Shown: positions 26,495-33,746 of the stretch, in pieces | How the letters are laid out: each line of letters starts with the position of its first letter | Position numbering within the stretch: the stretch's first letter is position 1 | Made by a program: the position numbers and the translations under genes | Assembly: GCA_902789795.1 (NCBI GenBank) | Contig: CADAPM010000004.1 | Location: 62,001 to 126,000 of the forward strand | DNA length: 64,000 bases | Reading direction: 5' to 3' | Source: an uncultured Eubacteriales bacterium | GTDB taxonomy: Bacteria; Bacillota; Clostridia; Christensenellales; Aristaeellaceae | The notes under the pieces: generated by a model | What the model was told of the DNA's origin: nothing | What the model saw: only the letters and a program-made list of their open reading frames with translations | The model's database searches: none

Positions 26495-27424
26495 TTAGCT
26501 CCCGCGCTGGAGGCGGTTGAGCCCGATCAGCGCGACGCCGGCCGCGTTGTCGCCGGAAAGCTCGGGCTTGCCGAAATAGAGGCTCAGGGGGATGCGGCGC
26601 TTCTGCACGCGTGTGAGGCAGAGCCCGCGCAGGCGCAGGGAGGACATGACCCCGCCGAAAAGCAGCGCCTCATGGACGCCTGTCTCATGGGCCGCATTCT
26701 CCAGCATTTTCAGGATCGTGCGGCACAGCACATCGTAGGTCTCCGCCGAAAGCTCCGCCGGCGTCAGGGACTTTGAAAGCTGCCTGAGCTTTGTCTCCGC
26801 GCCGGAAAGGTGGCAGGACGCGCCGCTGACCGTGGAGGGGATCAGGCCCTTGGCGTCAGTGCCCTCGGCCAGCTTCTCCATGTAGGGGCCGGCAGGGAAG
26901 GGCTGGCCCAGCAGAACGCCGATGCGGTCCACCAGCTGCCCGGCGTGCAGATCCAGGCAGGTGCCCAGCATGCGCACGCTTTCGCCTTCGCACAGCAGCA
27001 CGTCCGTCGTGCCGCCGGAAAGATGCAGCGCCAGGTAGCGCTCGGCCCGGAGGCCGCTGTCCACCCGGGCGGCCCTGAGGTGTCCCAGCTGGTGCGTGGT
27101 CTCAAAAAAGGGCACGTGCAGGGCGGCGGCGATGGAGCGCCCTACGCCCGCGCCTACCCGGAAGACCGGCATGTAGGAATCCTCGTCGGAGCGGGGGGCG
27201 GCGGAGGCGCACACGCAGTCCGGCTTCAATGCCGTCTGGCTGAACAGCCGTTCCACCAGCTCGGGCAGCTGCTTTACATGCAGGAAGACCGCGTCGCTCT
27301 GCCTGAGCCCCGCGTCGCCGGTCTTTACCGGCAGCAGGCGGCGCTCCGACAGGAGGAGGCCCCGGTCATCCGCCAGGGCTGCCGAAGTGGTATAGCAGCT
27401 GGTGTCGATGCCCAGACAAATCAA
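26495..27424 (-). CDS. TsaD/Kae1-like M22 family protein (TsaD paralogue)
   Basis: A 309-aa ASKHA-fold protein: phosphate-1 motif GIDTSCYTTSAAL, the THQLGHL segment where TsaD has its metal-binding HxxxH, LALHLSGGTTDVLL and LSGDNAAGVALIG. It is shorter and more divergent than true TsaD, and its place between nusB and folD/xseA is typical of the clostridial paralogue often labelled peptidase M22. Whether it carries out tRNA threonylcarbamoylation is unknown. Starts at TTG, overlapping the nusB stop by 4 bases. Confidence 0.8.
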   Translation of the reverse strand: MICLGIDTSCYTTSAALADDRGLLLSERRLLPVKTGDAGLRQSDAVFLHVKQLPELVERLFSQTALKPDCVCASAAPRSDEDSYMPVFRVGAGVGRSIAAALHVPFFETTHQLGHLRAARVDSGLRAERYLALHLSGGTTDVLLCEGESVRMLGTCLDLHAGQLVDRIGVLLGQPFPAGPYMEKLAEGTDAKGLIPSTVSGASCHLSGAETKLRQLSKSLTPAELSAETYDVLCRTILKMLENAAHETGVHEALLFGGVMSSLRLRGLCLTRVQKRRIPLSLYFGKPELSGDNAAGVALIGLNRLQRGS

Positions 27425-27852
27425 TCGGCGGCCTCGTTATGGTCCTTCAAATAGGCGCTCAGCACGCCATTCACAAAGGAACCGCTCTTTTCGGTGGAGT
27501 ATTTGCCGGCCATGTCCACCGCTTCCTTGATGATGACGGAAGCCGGGGTATCCTGCTCATGCTGCAGGCAGTAAAACGCCAGCCGCAGGACGCACAGGTC
27601 CACCCGCGCGATGCGGTCCAGCGTCCAGCCGCGCAGATACGCGCTGATCTGCTGGTCCAGCGAGGCGGCTTCGGCGGTCACGCCGTCCACCAGGCGGTCG
27701 ATCAGTGCCTTGTCGTCGGTGTACTCCGCGTCGTTGCCCGCCGTGGCTTCGGTGAAGCCGATCAGTTCTCCCAAAGTTTCTTCCGCACTGCCGCCTTCCA
27801 GACGTTCATACAAAAGCTGCATGGCTGCCGCGCGTGCCTGTATTCTGGCCAT
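27421..27852 (-). CDS. nusB: Transcription antitermination factor NusB
   Basis: All-helical RNA-binding protein that joins NusE on boxA of rRNA operons. The 143-aa protein has the typical start ARIQARAAAMQLLYERLEGG, DRIARVDLCVLRLAFYCL and ending VNGVLSAYLKD. It is separated from the DUF2273 gene by a long hairpin, and overlaps the M22 gene. Confidence 0.94.
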   Translation of the reverse strand: MARIQARAAAMQLLYERLEGGSAEETLGELIGFTEATAGNDAEYTDDKALIDRLVDGVTAEAASLDQQISAYLRGWTLDRIARVDLCVLRLAFYCLQHEQDTPASVIIKEAVDMAGKYSTEKSGSFVNGVLSAYLKDHNEAAD

Positions 27853-27875
27853 TCGTGTCTCCTTGTTACACGTCA

Positions 27876-27908
27876 GGACCGCAGGCGCAGCATATACGCC
27901 TGCGGTCC
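27876..27908 (-). other. 12-bp perfect hairpin between DUF2273 and nusB
   Basis: GGACCGCAGGCG (27876-27887) pairs with CGCCTGCGGTCC (27897-27908), nine-base loop. No T run follows on either strand. It could be an RNA processing or stability element, or a Rho-assisted partial stop between the Asp23 genes and nusB. Confidence 0.5.
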
Positions 27909-27930
27909 AGGGTGTTATTCTGTTATGAGG

Positions 27931-28449
27931 TCAGTCTTTCTTTTCTTCTTCGTCCAGCACGTCTTCGACCTTGTCGGCGATCTCTTCGACGGCTTCCTCG
28001 GCCTGCTCGGTCACTTCTTCAGCGATCTCGGCGGCTTCTTCCTGGATCTCCTCAGCCTTCTCCTCGACGGCTTCGTCTGCGGTCTCGACTGCTTCCTCAG
28101 CGGCGTCCTGGGCTTCTTCAACGATCTCTTCGACGGCTTCCTCGGCGGGAGCGTCTTCGCGCTTCACGGCCTCGCGGACCTTCTGCTCCAGCTCCTGGCG
28201 CTTCGCCTTCAGCTCGGCACGCTGGGGAGCGACCTTATCCATGGTGCCGCGCAGGAATTCCTTCTTGTTCGGCACGCCGCCAATGAAGATGCCCAGCAGC
28301 ACCAGCACGGTGATCAACAGCGTCTTCCAGAAACCGATGGTCATGAAGAGAACGGCGATGACGACCGCCAGGACCACGCAGAAGATCATGCATTCGATGG
28401 TGCCGACTTGCAGGAATTTACGGATCTTTTTTTCAGTGCTTTCAGCCAT
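27931..28449 (-). CDS. DUF2273 membrane protein with long acidic tail
   Basis: Small membrane protein of the Asp23 group. In 172 aa there are two membrane segments (about 20-38 and 42-62) followed by KKEFLRG and a 100-residue Glu/Ala-rich tail (VEEIVEEAQDAAEEAVE and similar) that should be helical or disordered. DUF2273 proteins usually are about 60-80 aa, so the tail is an extension. It follows asp23 and amaP and probably helps anchor the Asp23 complex. Confidence 0.82.
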   Translation of the reverse strand: MAESTEKKIRKFLQVGTIECMIFCVVLAVVIAVLFMTIGFWKTLLITVLVLLGIFIGGVPNKKEFLRGTMDKVAPQRAELKAKRQELEQKVREAVKREDAPAEEAVEEIVEEAQDAAEEAVETADEAVEEKAEEIQEEAAEIAEEVTEQAEEAVEEIADKVEDVLDEEEKKD

Positions 28450-28535
28450 GTTCGTTGCCTCCTTAGTTGATTGAGCGTTATATGGTATCGCCGATCACAT
28501 CAGCGATAGGAACGATGGGAAGATGCTTGAGCCTA

Positions 28536-29348
28536 TTACTCCTGAGCAGGCTCCTCGGCGGGCTGTTCGGGCTCCTTCTTTTCTTCCTCGGCGGCGGCCG
28601 GCGCTTCTTCAGCGTTCTCGGCGGGGGCTTCGGGCTCGGCGGGCTTTTCTTCCTGGGCGGGCTCCTGCGGCTGCTCGGGCTCGGACTCGAACACCAGCTC
28701 GTGGGCGGCCTTCTTTTCGGGCTTTTCCTCGGTCTCGACCTTGTCCACCTCATAGGGGGAGGAGACATTCAGGTCCGCATTGGTGTTCACGATGGCCACC
28801 TTGACGTCGCGCACGCTCACGCCGGTGGAGACGGTCAGGTACTGCTTGATCTGCTTCTGCAGGGATTCCACCGCCAGCGGGATGGAAATGTTGTTGGGCA
28901 TGGACGCCTTCAGGTCCACGGATACGCCGTCGCGGTGGTTGCTGATCCTGAGGGCGGAGACGTCGATCTCCTCGTGCATGTCGGTGCACTTGCGCACCAG
29001 GTTCTCGATGGCGCGGACCGCGATGCGGATCTCGCCGTTCTCGGTCTGCTGCACGATGAACTCGTTCTTCTTATAGCGCAGCTTGCCCGGCACGGTCAGA
29101 AGGAAGATGGCGCTCAGCACCTGGATCAGGCCGATGCCCATCAGGATGATGCGGCGCAGGGTCCAGTAGCCTTCCGAATTGAAGACGGCCTTCTCCATCG
29201 TGATGACGTCATTGACGAGGTCCTGGGATGCGGTGTTCAGCGTCACGGCGTTCAGGCGGATGCCCACATACAGGGTGGCGATGCCGAAAATCAGTAAAAA
29301 CAGCGCAATGATAACGATACAGAGCTTGGTGCCAAAACGTGCTTTCAT
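28536..29348 (-). CDS. amaP: Alkaline shock response membrane anchor AmaP, with acidic tail
   Basis: Membrane anchor for Asp23/Gls24 proteins. The 270-aa protein has two membrane segments (about 8-30 and 62-84), an Asp23-like cytosolic domain (GEIRIAVRAIENLVRKCT ... VRDVKVAIVNTNAD) and an 80-residue Glu/Pro/Ala-rich tail. It is directly downstream of asp23. The tail resembles those of both neighbours, suggesting a shared property. Confidence 0.87.
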   Translation of the reverse strand: MKARFGTKLCIVIIALFLLIFGIATLYVGIRLNAVTLNTASQDLVNDVITMEKAVFNSEGYWTLRRIILMGIGLIQVLSAIFLLTVPGKLRYKKNEFIVQQTENGEIRIAVRAIENLVRKCTDMHEEIDVSALRISNHRDGVSVDLKASMPNNISIPLAVESLQKQIKQYLTVSTGVSVRDVKVAIVNTNADLNVSSPYEVDKVETEEKPEKKAAHELVFESEPEQPQEPAQEEKPAEPEAPAENAEEAPAAAEEEKKEPEQPAEEPAQE

Positions 29349-29379
29349 CTTTTCGTTGCCTCCATGTCAGTATGTTGTT

Positions 29380-30084
29380 TTATGCCCGGCGGCGCGGCTT
29401 GTGGGTACGCGGCGGCTTGTTTCCCTCAGCCGGGGCTTCCTCGGCGGGAGTTTCGGGCTCCTGGGACGCAGCGTCGGTTTCTGCCGGCGCTTCCGCAGGC
29501 TGGGCCTCAGGCTCCGCAGCGGGGGCTGCTTCCTCCGTGGCCGGGGTCTCCGGCTCGGCGGGCGCTTCAGCAGGCGCTTCTTCCGCAGCCGGCTTTTCGG
29601 CGGGCGCGGCTTCCTGCGCGGGAGCGGGGGCCTTGCGGCTCTTCTTCTTGGCGGGCTTGGGCGCTTCGATGGCAGGCGTCTTGGACGCTTCGATCGCGGC
29701 GTTCTCTTTTTCAAAGCTTACGCCCTGAACGTGCACGTCCACCTTGACCACGTGCAGGCCGGTCATGCTCTCGATGGCCTTGCGCACGTTCTCCTGCACT
29801 TCGAGGGCCACCTTCTGGATGGGCTGGCCGTATTCCACGATGGCGTATATATCGATGGAGACTTCCTCGCCGCCCATTTCGACCTTGATACCGCGGGTGA
29901 TGTTGCGGTTGCGGCTGATGATATCTCCGATGCCGCCGCTGGTGACCATGCCGGCAATGCCATCCACTTCGCCGGCGGCCACGCCCGCGATGATGGCGAT
30001 CACTTCTGTCGCATATTTGATGGTGCCGCCGTTTTGCAGATCGATATCCGCGTTGATCGGCAGATTGTCATTTTTTGCGGCCAT
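29380..30084 (-). CDS. Asp23/Gls24 family envelope stress response protein
   Basis: Cytosolic protein associated with the membrane through AmaP. Residues 1-110 form the Asp23 domain (IKYATEVIAIIAGVAAGEVDGIAGM, GEEVSIDIYAIVEYGQPI, VQENVRKAIESMTG). A basic KKKSRK patch and a 95-residue Pro/Ala/Glu tail ending in basic RRRA follow; typical family members are 110-160 aa. It is the first gene of the operon, with a good promoter and AAGGAGG before the ATG. Confidence 0.93.
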   Translation of the reverse strand: MAAKNDNLPINADIDLQNGGTIKYATEVIAIIAGVAAGEVDGIAGMVTSGGIGDIISRNRNITRGIKVEMGGEEVSIDIYAIVEYGQPIQKVALEVQENVRKAIESMTGLHVVKVDVHVQGVSFEKENAAIEASKTPAIEAPKPAKKKSRKAPAPAQEAAPAEKPAAEEAPAEAPAEPETPATEEAAPAAEPEAQPAEAPAETDAASQEPETPAEEAPAEGNKPPRTHKPRRRA

Positions 30085-30112
30085 ACAGATACACCTCCTT
30101 GCATTCTATAAT

Positions 30113-30141
30113 AGTATATCAAATTCTTTTTGATTTGGCAA
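30113..30141 (-). promoter_or_regulatory. Sigma-A promoter of the asp23 operon
   Basis: Minus strand TTGCCA (30136-30141), 17-base spacer, TATACT (30113-30118), ending about 28 bases before the asp23 ATG. It may drive much of the run down to cca. Confidence 0.8.
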
Positions 30142-30214
30142 CTGCAGAACAGCAAAAATCATTCCTGGCTGAGGTTTACCGCCCTTTTCCGCGAGGCGGG
30201 GGAAGGGGAGGGGC

Positions 30215-31696
30215 TCAGAGGGCCTCCTCCGCCTTCTGCTCGGTGCTTTCAGGCGCCGCGCTGCCGACGTTTTCGATCAGTTTGGTGTAGAAGGCCACCG
30301 CGCCGGGCAGGCAGGCGTATTCGATGTTCTCGTTGAGCCCGTGCATGCCCTTCATCTGCTCCGGGCCGTAGACCACGGGCGCGAAGCGCACAACGTGGTC
30401 GCAGATCTCCTGGTAGAAGCGGGCGTCGGTGGCGCCGGTCATCACGTAGGGGCTGGAGGGGCAGCCAGGGAAGACCTCGGCCACGGTGCGCTTCACGGTC
30501 TTGAAGGCCTCGCTGCGGATGTCGGTGGCGGGAGTATAGTCCGAGGCGTGGCGCACGTCCATCTCCAGGCCGTACTTATCGGCCTTTTTCCTGAGGATAG
30601 CCAGGCTCTCCTCCATGCCCTGATGGGGGATGAAGCGCAGGTTCGCGCCTACGGAAGCCTCCTGGGGCATGACGTTGAAGGCGTCCGACCCGCTGGCCAT
30701 GGTGAAGGCGATAGTGGTTCGCAGCATGGCACCCGCCTGGGCGCTGATCAGCGGCAGCACCTGCAACAGCAGCGGCTTGAACAGCCACAGGTTGCCCAGC
30801 ACGAAGCGCAGGGGAAAGGAGGCGTAGGGGGCCAGGGTCTCAAACATGGCCGCCACCTCCGGCAGGAGCTTGCGGCGGAAGGGGTTTCTGTGCTCCATTT
30901 CGTGGATGAAATCGCCGAGCCGGGCCAGCGGGGAATTCCGCTTGGGGGCGGAGGCGTGGCCGCCGTTGGAACGGGCGGTGAAGAGCACGTCCGCCTTGCC
31001 TTTTTCAAACACGCCCAGCATGGCAAAATTGCCGTGGATGCCGCCGATGGGCTCGGTGATGATGCCGCCGCCCTCGTCCACCACCAGCCAGGGGCGGACG
31101 CCGCGGCGCTTGAGCTCGGCCACCAGCTTGGGGCAGCCGTCTCCGGCCCACTCCTCGGTGCAGGAGGAGGACAGGTACACGTCCTGGGGCGGCACATAAT
31201 CCTGGCTGAGCAGGCGCTCGACGGCCTCAAAGAAGGCCATGACGGAGCACTTGGTGTCGGAGGTGCCGCGGCCCCAGACCTTGCCGTCGGCAATGTCGCC
31301 GGAGAAGGGCGCGTGCTCCCACTGCCCTTCCGCAGGCACCACGTCCTGGTGGCTCATGAGCACCAGCGGGCGGTCGGAGGCCTGACCCTTCCAGAAATAC
31401 AGCAGGTTGCCGTCGATCTCCGTCTTCTCCAGGCGCTCGTGCACCAGGGGGAACAGCTCCTCGAGACAGCGATGGAAGGCGAGGAATTTTTCCCGCTGAT
31501 CCGTTTCCGGCACGGATACCGTCTCCACCTGCACCATTTTGGAGAGCTTTTCCGCCAGCGCCAGGGCTTCGTCCTGGTCTGGCTGCGGGACGTAGGTGGA
31601 GCGCTTCTTTTCCCCGGTCAGGGTGCGGATCAGGGCCGTAATTAGCAGGACGGCCAGTACCAGCAGCAGTACCAGCAGCAGTCGCAGTACGATCAT
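30215..31696 (-). CDS. M20 family metallopeptidase, membrane-anchored
   Basis: Di-zinc peptidase/amidohydrolase of the PM20D1/carboxypeptidase S type. The 493-aa protein has an N-terminal membrane helix (about 3-26), metal ligands in LMSHQDVVPA, GRGTSDTK, SCTEEWAGDG and GMHGLNE, and an inserted dimerisation domain starting near FTARSNGGHAS. The orientation of the catalytic domain is uncertain. Overlaps the upstream membrane gene by 4 bases; the DUF5058 gene is upstream again, so the peptide or acyl-amino acid handled may be moved by those two proteins. Confidence 0.9.
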   Translation of the reverse strand: MIVLRLLLVLLLVLAVLLITALIRTLTGEKKRSTYVPQPDQDEALALAEKLSKMVQVETVSVPETDQREKFLAFHRCLEELFPLVHERLEKTEIDGNLLYFWKGQASDRPLVLMSHQDVVPAEGQWEHAPFSGDIADGKVWGRGTSDTKCSVMAFFEAVERLLSQDYVPPQDVYLSSSCTEEWAGDGCPKLVAELKRRGVRPWLVVDEGGGIITEPIGGIHGNFAMLGVFEKGKADVLFTARSNGGHASAPKRNSPLARLGDFIHEMEHRNPFRRKLLPEVAAMFETLAPYASFPLRFVLGNLWLFKPLLLQVLPLISAQAGAMLRTTIAFTMASGSDAFNVMPQEASVGANLRFIPHQGMEESLAILRKKADKYGLEMDVRHASDYTPATDIRSEAFKTVKRTVAEVFPGCPSSPYVMTGATDARFYQEICDHVVRFAPVVYGPEQMKGMHGLNENIEYACLPGAVAFYTKLIENVGSAAPESTEQKAEEAL

Positions 31697-32391
31697 GCCC
31701 TGCCTCCTTCCTGGGCCTTGCGGAACTTGAGCCAGCTCAGCCCGATGGCCAGCGCGCCGGAGGGGATGATCATGAAGGAGGTGGAGGAGGCGAGGGACGG
31801 CACCAGGATGAACAGCGCGGACATGATGATGAGCGGGATCAGCGCCAGCACCACGTCCTTGCGGTAATAGCGGTAGGCCAAGGCGCCGAAGAGGGCGGGC
31901 ACCACCTGGTCAAAGGCCGGGCGCAGGACGGGGCTCTGCAGTACCGGCTGGAGCGGCGTGAGCAGCAGCACGCCCACCGCCAGCACCAGGATGGTCACTA
32001 AGGACGAGGTGGCGATGGAGAGGGTGGAAATGATCTCGTTCTCCGCGGTGCCGTTCTTCGCGTCCACGATCTCGCGGGCGTTCATGGCGCAGGGGATCTT
32101 CATGTTGATCAGGTTGCCGGTGATGAAGGCCAGGTAGCTGCCGCCGGCCCCGAGCATGGGCGTGTAGATCAGGAATTCCGCCACGCTGGAGACGGTCCAG
32201 ACCAGGCCGACCGCCAGGAAGCCCCGCGCGGCAGCGCCCAGGTCCGGCATCGCGCCCAGGTACGCGCCGATCACGAAGGGTGCGCCTACCAGCAGGATCA
32301 AAGTGATCACGGACACCAGCCGCCCCAGACGGTGGGTGGAGCGGAGATAATCCTGATAAACGTTCTTTTCCGGTCGCATTCTGTCAGTCAT
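31693..32391 (-). CDS. Multi-pass membrane protein, partner of DUF5058
   Basis: A 232-aa protein with about six membrane segments (around 25-45, 55-75, 80-100, 125-150, 165-180, 185-215) and a polar loop IPCAMNAREIVDAKNGTAEN that may be functionally important. I do not recognise a characterised family. It lies between the DUF5058 and M20 peptidase genes with 3-base spacing and 4-base overlap. I infer the two membrane proteins form one transporter. Confidence 0.65.
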   Translation of the reverse strand: MTDRMRPEKNVYQDYLRSTHRLGRLVSVITLILLVGAPFVIGAYLGAMPDLGAAARGFLAVGLVWTVSSVAEFLIYTPMLGAGGSYLAFITGNLINMKIPCAMNAREIVDAKNGTAENEIISTLSIATSSLVTILVLAVGVLLLTPLQPVLQSPVLRPAFDQVVPALFGALAYRYYRKDVVLALIPLIIMSALFILVPSLASSTSFMIIPSGALAIGLSWLKFRKAQEGGRA

Positions 32392-32394
32392 AGC

Positions 32395-33147
32395 TCAGCC
32401 TCCGATCAGCACAGCGGTCAGCATGCCCAGGAGCATGCTCCCGGCGATGGAGAAGCCTTCCAGCCACTCCAGGTGCTTTTTCTCCGTCAGCCAGGTGAAC
32501 CCGGCCATGGCCAGCGCGGCCACGGCAGCCACCGCCAGTGGCGTCCAGCTGCCGCGGAATTGGAACACGCCCGCGCCGGACACATAGCTGCCGATGTAGG
32601 AGCCGATGTAGGCGCTGACCATGCCCACGAACATGGCGGTCATGGCCGCGTCGGCAAAGCTGGGGCCTTCCTTCCGGGCCTTGACCTTCCCGCCGCCGGA
32701 GAGCTTGTCCAGATACCGCTTCCCGAACACCGTCATCAGGATCATACCCCACATGATGCACACGCTCATGAGCAGGGCGATGGTGGAGAAGCCGCCGGCG
32801 GTCATGCTCTCGCCGGACAGCTGCAGGCCCAGCTGCTCCGCCGCGGCCTGGGCCACCTGCGTCTCATAGTGCAGCGCGCCGATGACCGATAGCCGCAGCC
32901 AGGGCCACGGGATGCCCAGGCTGCCCGACAGGGCGATGACGCCCAGCAGGATGCCCACGCTGGGCAGGACGGAAAAGGTGGCGCTGGCGGTCATGGCGCG
33001 CTTCATGCGGGCCACATCCATGCCAATGGCCTTCCCGGCCTTCCAGGCGCGCAGGATGAACACGAGGCAGACCACCGCCACAAAGGCGACGATCGCCCCG
33101 CAGATCAGGTACATGGTGCCGCTGTTCAGCTGGCTGAGTACGGACAT
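32395..33147 (-). CDS. DUF5058 family membrane protein
   Basis: A 250-aa membrane protein with five or six hydrophobic segments and the MKRAMTASATFSVLPSVGIL stretch characteristic of DUF5058 proteins. Start chosen at 33145-33147 because GGAAGG lies seven bases upstream; an ATG two codons earlier abuts that site. First gene of a three-gene operon with a second membrane protein and an M20 peptidase. Transport of a peptide-like substrate is inferred from context only. Confidence 0.75.
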   Translation of the reverse strand: MSVLSQLNSGTMYLICGAIVAFVAVVCLVFILRAWKAGKAIGMDVARMKRAMTASATFSVLPSVGILLGVIALSGSLGIPWPWLRLSVIGALHYETQVAQAAAEQLGLQLSGESMTAGGFSTIALLMSVCIMWGMILMTVFGKRYLDKLSGGGKVKARKEGPSFADAAMTAMFVGMVSAYIGSYIGSYVSGAGVFQFRGSWTPLAVAAVAALAMAGFTWLTEKKHLEWLEGFSIAGSMLLGMLTAVLIGG

Positions 33148-33178
33148 ATGCATTCCTTCCTTTACAAGGTGATGATGC

Positions 33179-33214
33179 AAAAAAGAGCCAGCCGACACAG
33201 ATGTGCCGGCTGGC
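33179..33214 (-). terminator. Intrinsic terminator
   Basis: GCCAGCCG (33187-33194) pairs with CGGCTGGC (33207-33214); on the minus strand it is followed by TTTTTT. It ends the small P-loop gene upstream of the DUF5058 operon. Confidence 0.85.
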
Positions 33215-33226
33215 CGTGGTTTATGT

Positions 33227-33637
33227 TCAGATGAAGTATTCGCGCAGGAAATCCGGCGCCACGGCATCGTCGACGCTGGCCGAGATGACAAAGTCCACAT
33301 GGTGGGCTTCGCTGATGACCTTCAGACGGTCAAAGAAGGGCTTGAGCTCCTCCGCGGGGACCTTGACCAGCTTCATAAAGGCATCGATGAATACGACGCT
33401 GATATCGAAGTTCTGTGTAAGCATGCCGCACAGGAAACCCAGGCACATATCCGGCGTGTTGACGCCGTACTCGCCCGCGTTCACAAAGCGGACTTCATGG
33501 GGCAGGTCGTACATGTAGCGGGTATCATCGTCTACGAAGACGATGTCACCGGTCGCAGTCTTCACAGACTGTACCGCCATATCGAGGATCTTCTTTGTTT
33601 TACCGCTGCCTTTTTTACCGTGGATGATCTGTATCAT
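33227..33637 (-). CDS. Small P-loop NTPase-like protein
   Basis: A 136-aa protein with a clear Walker A motif HGKKGSGKTKKI near the start and a probable Walker B strand ISVVFIDAFMKL. It is much shorter than motor ATPases; similar clostridial proteins are often mislabelled PilT. No pilus genes are nearby. It stands alone between a promoter and a terminator. Function unknown. Confidence 0.75.
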   Translation of the reverse strand: MIQIIHGKKGSGKTKKILDMAVQSVKTATGDIVFVDDDTRYMYDLPHEVRFVNAGEYGVNTPDMCLGFLCGMLTQNFDISVVFIDAFMKLVKVPAEELKPFFDRLKVISEAHHVDFVISASVDDAVAPDFLREYFI

Positions 33638-33673
33638 GGGAAACTCCCCCCTTCAAAGTTTGTTCCTGATGCC

Positions 33674-33702
33674 ATTATACACGATAATCCGAGTTTTGAC
33701 CA
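33674..33702 (-). promoter_or_regulatory. Promoter of the small P-loop gene
   Basis: Minus strand TGGTCA (33697-33702), 17-base spacer, TATAAT (33674-33679), about 37 bases before the ATG. Confidence 0.55.
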
Positions 33703-33746
33703 GCCCTAAATCAAGAAAATTGCCAAACCCCGAAAAACAGCGCGGA

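Noticed and set aside
27876..27908. Terminator between DUF2273 and nusB
   Set aside because: The 12-bp stem is perfect but no T run follows on the minus strand, so readthrough into nusB is likely.
33227..33637. PilT-type twitching motility ATPase
   Set aside because: The protein is only 136 aa with a Walker A motif, lacks the secretion-ATPase Asp/His boxes, and no pilus genes are nearby.
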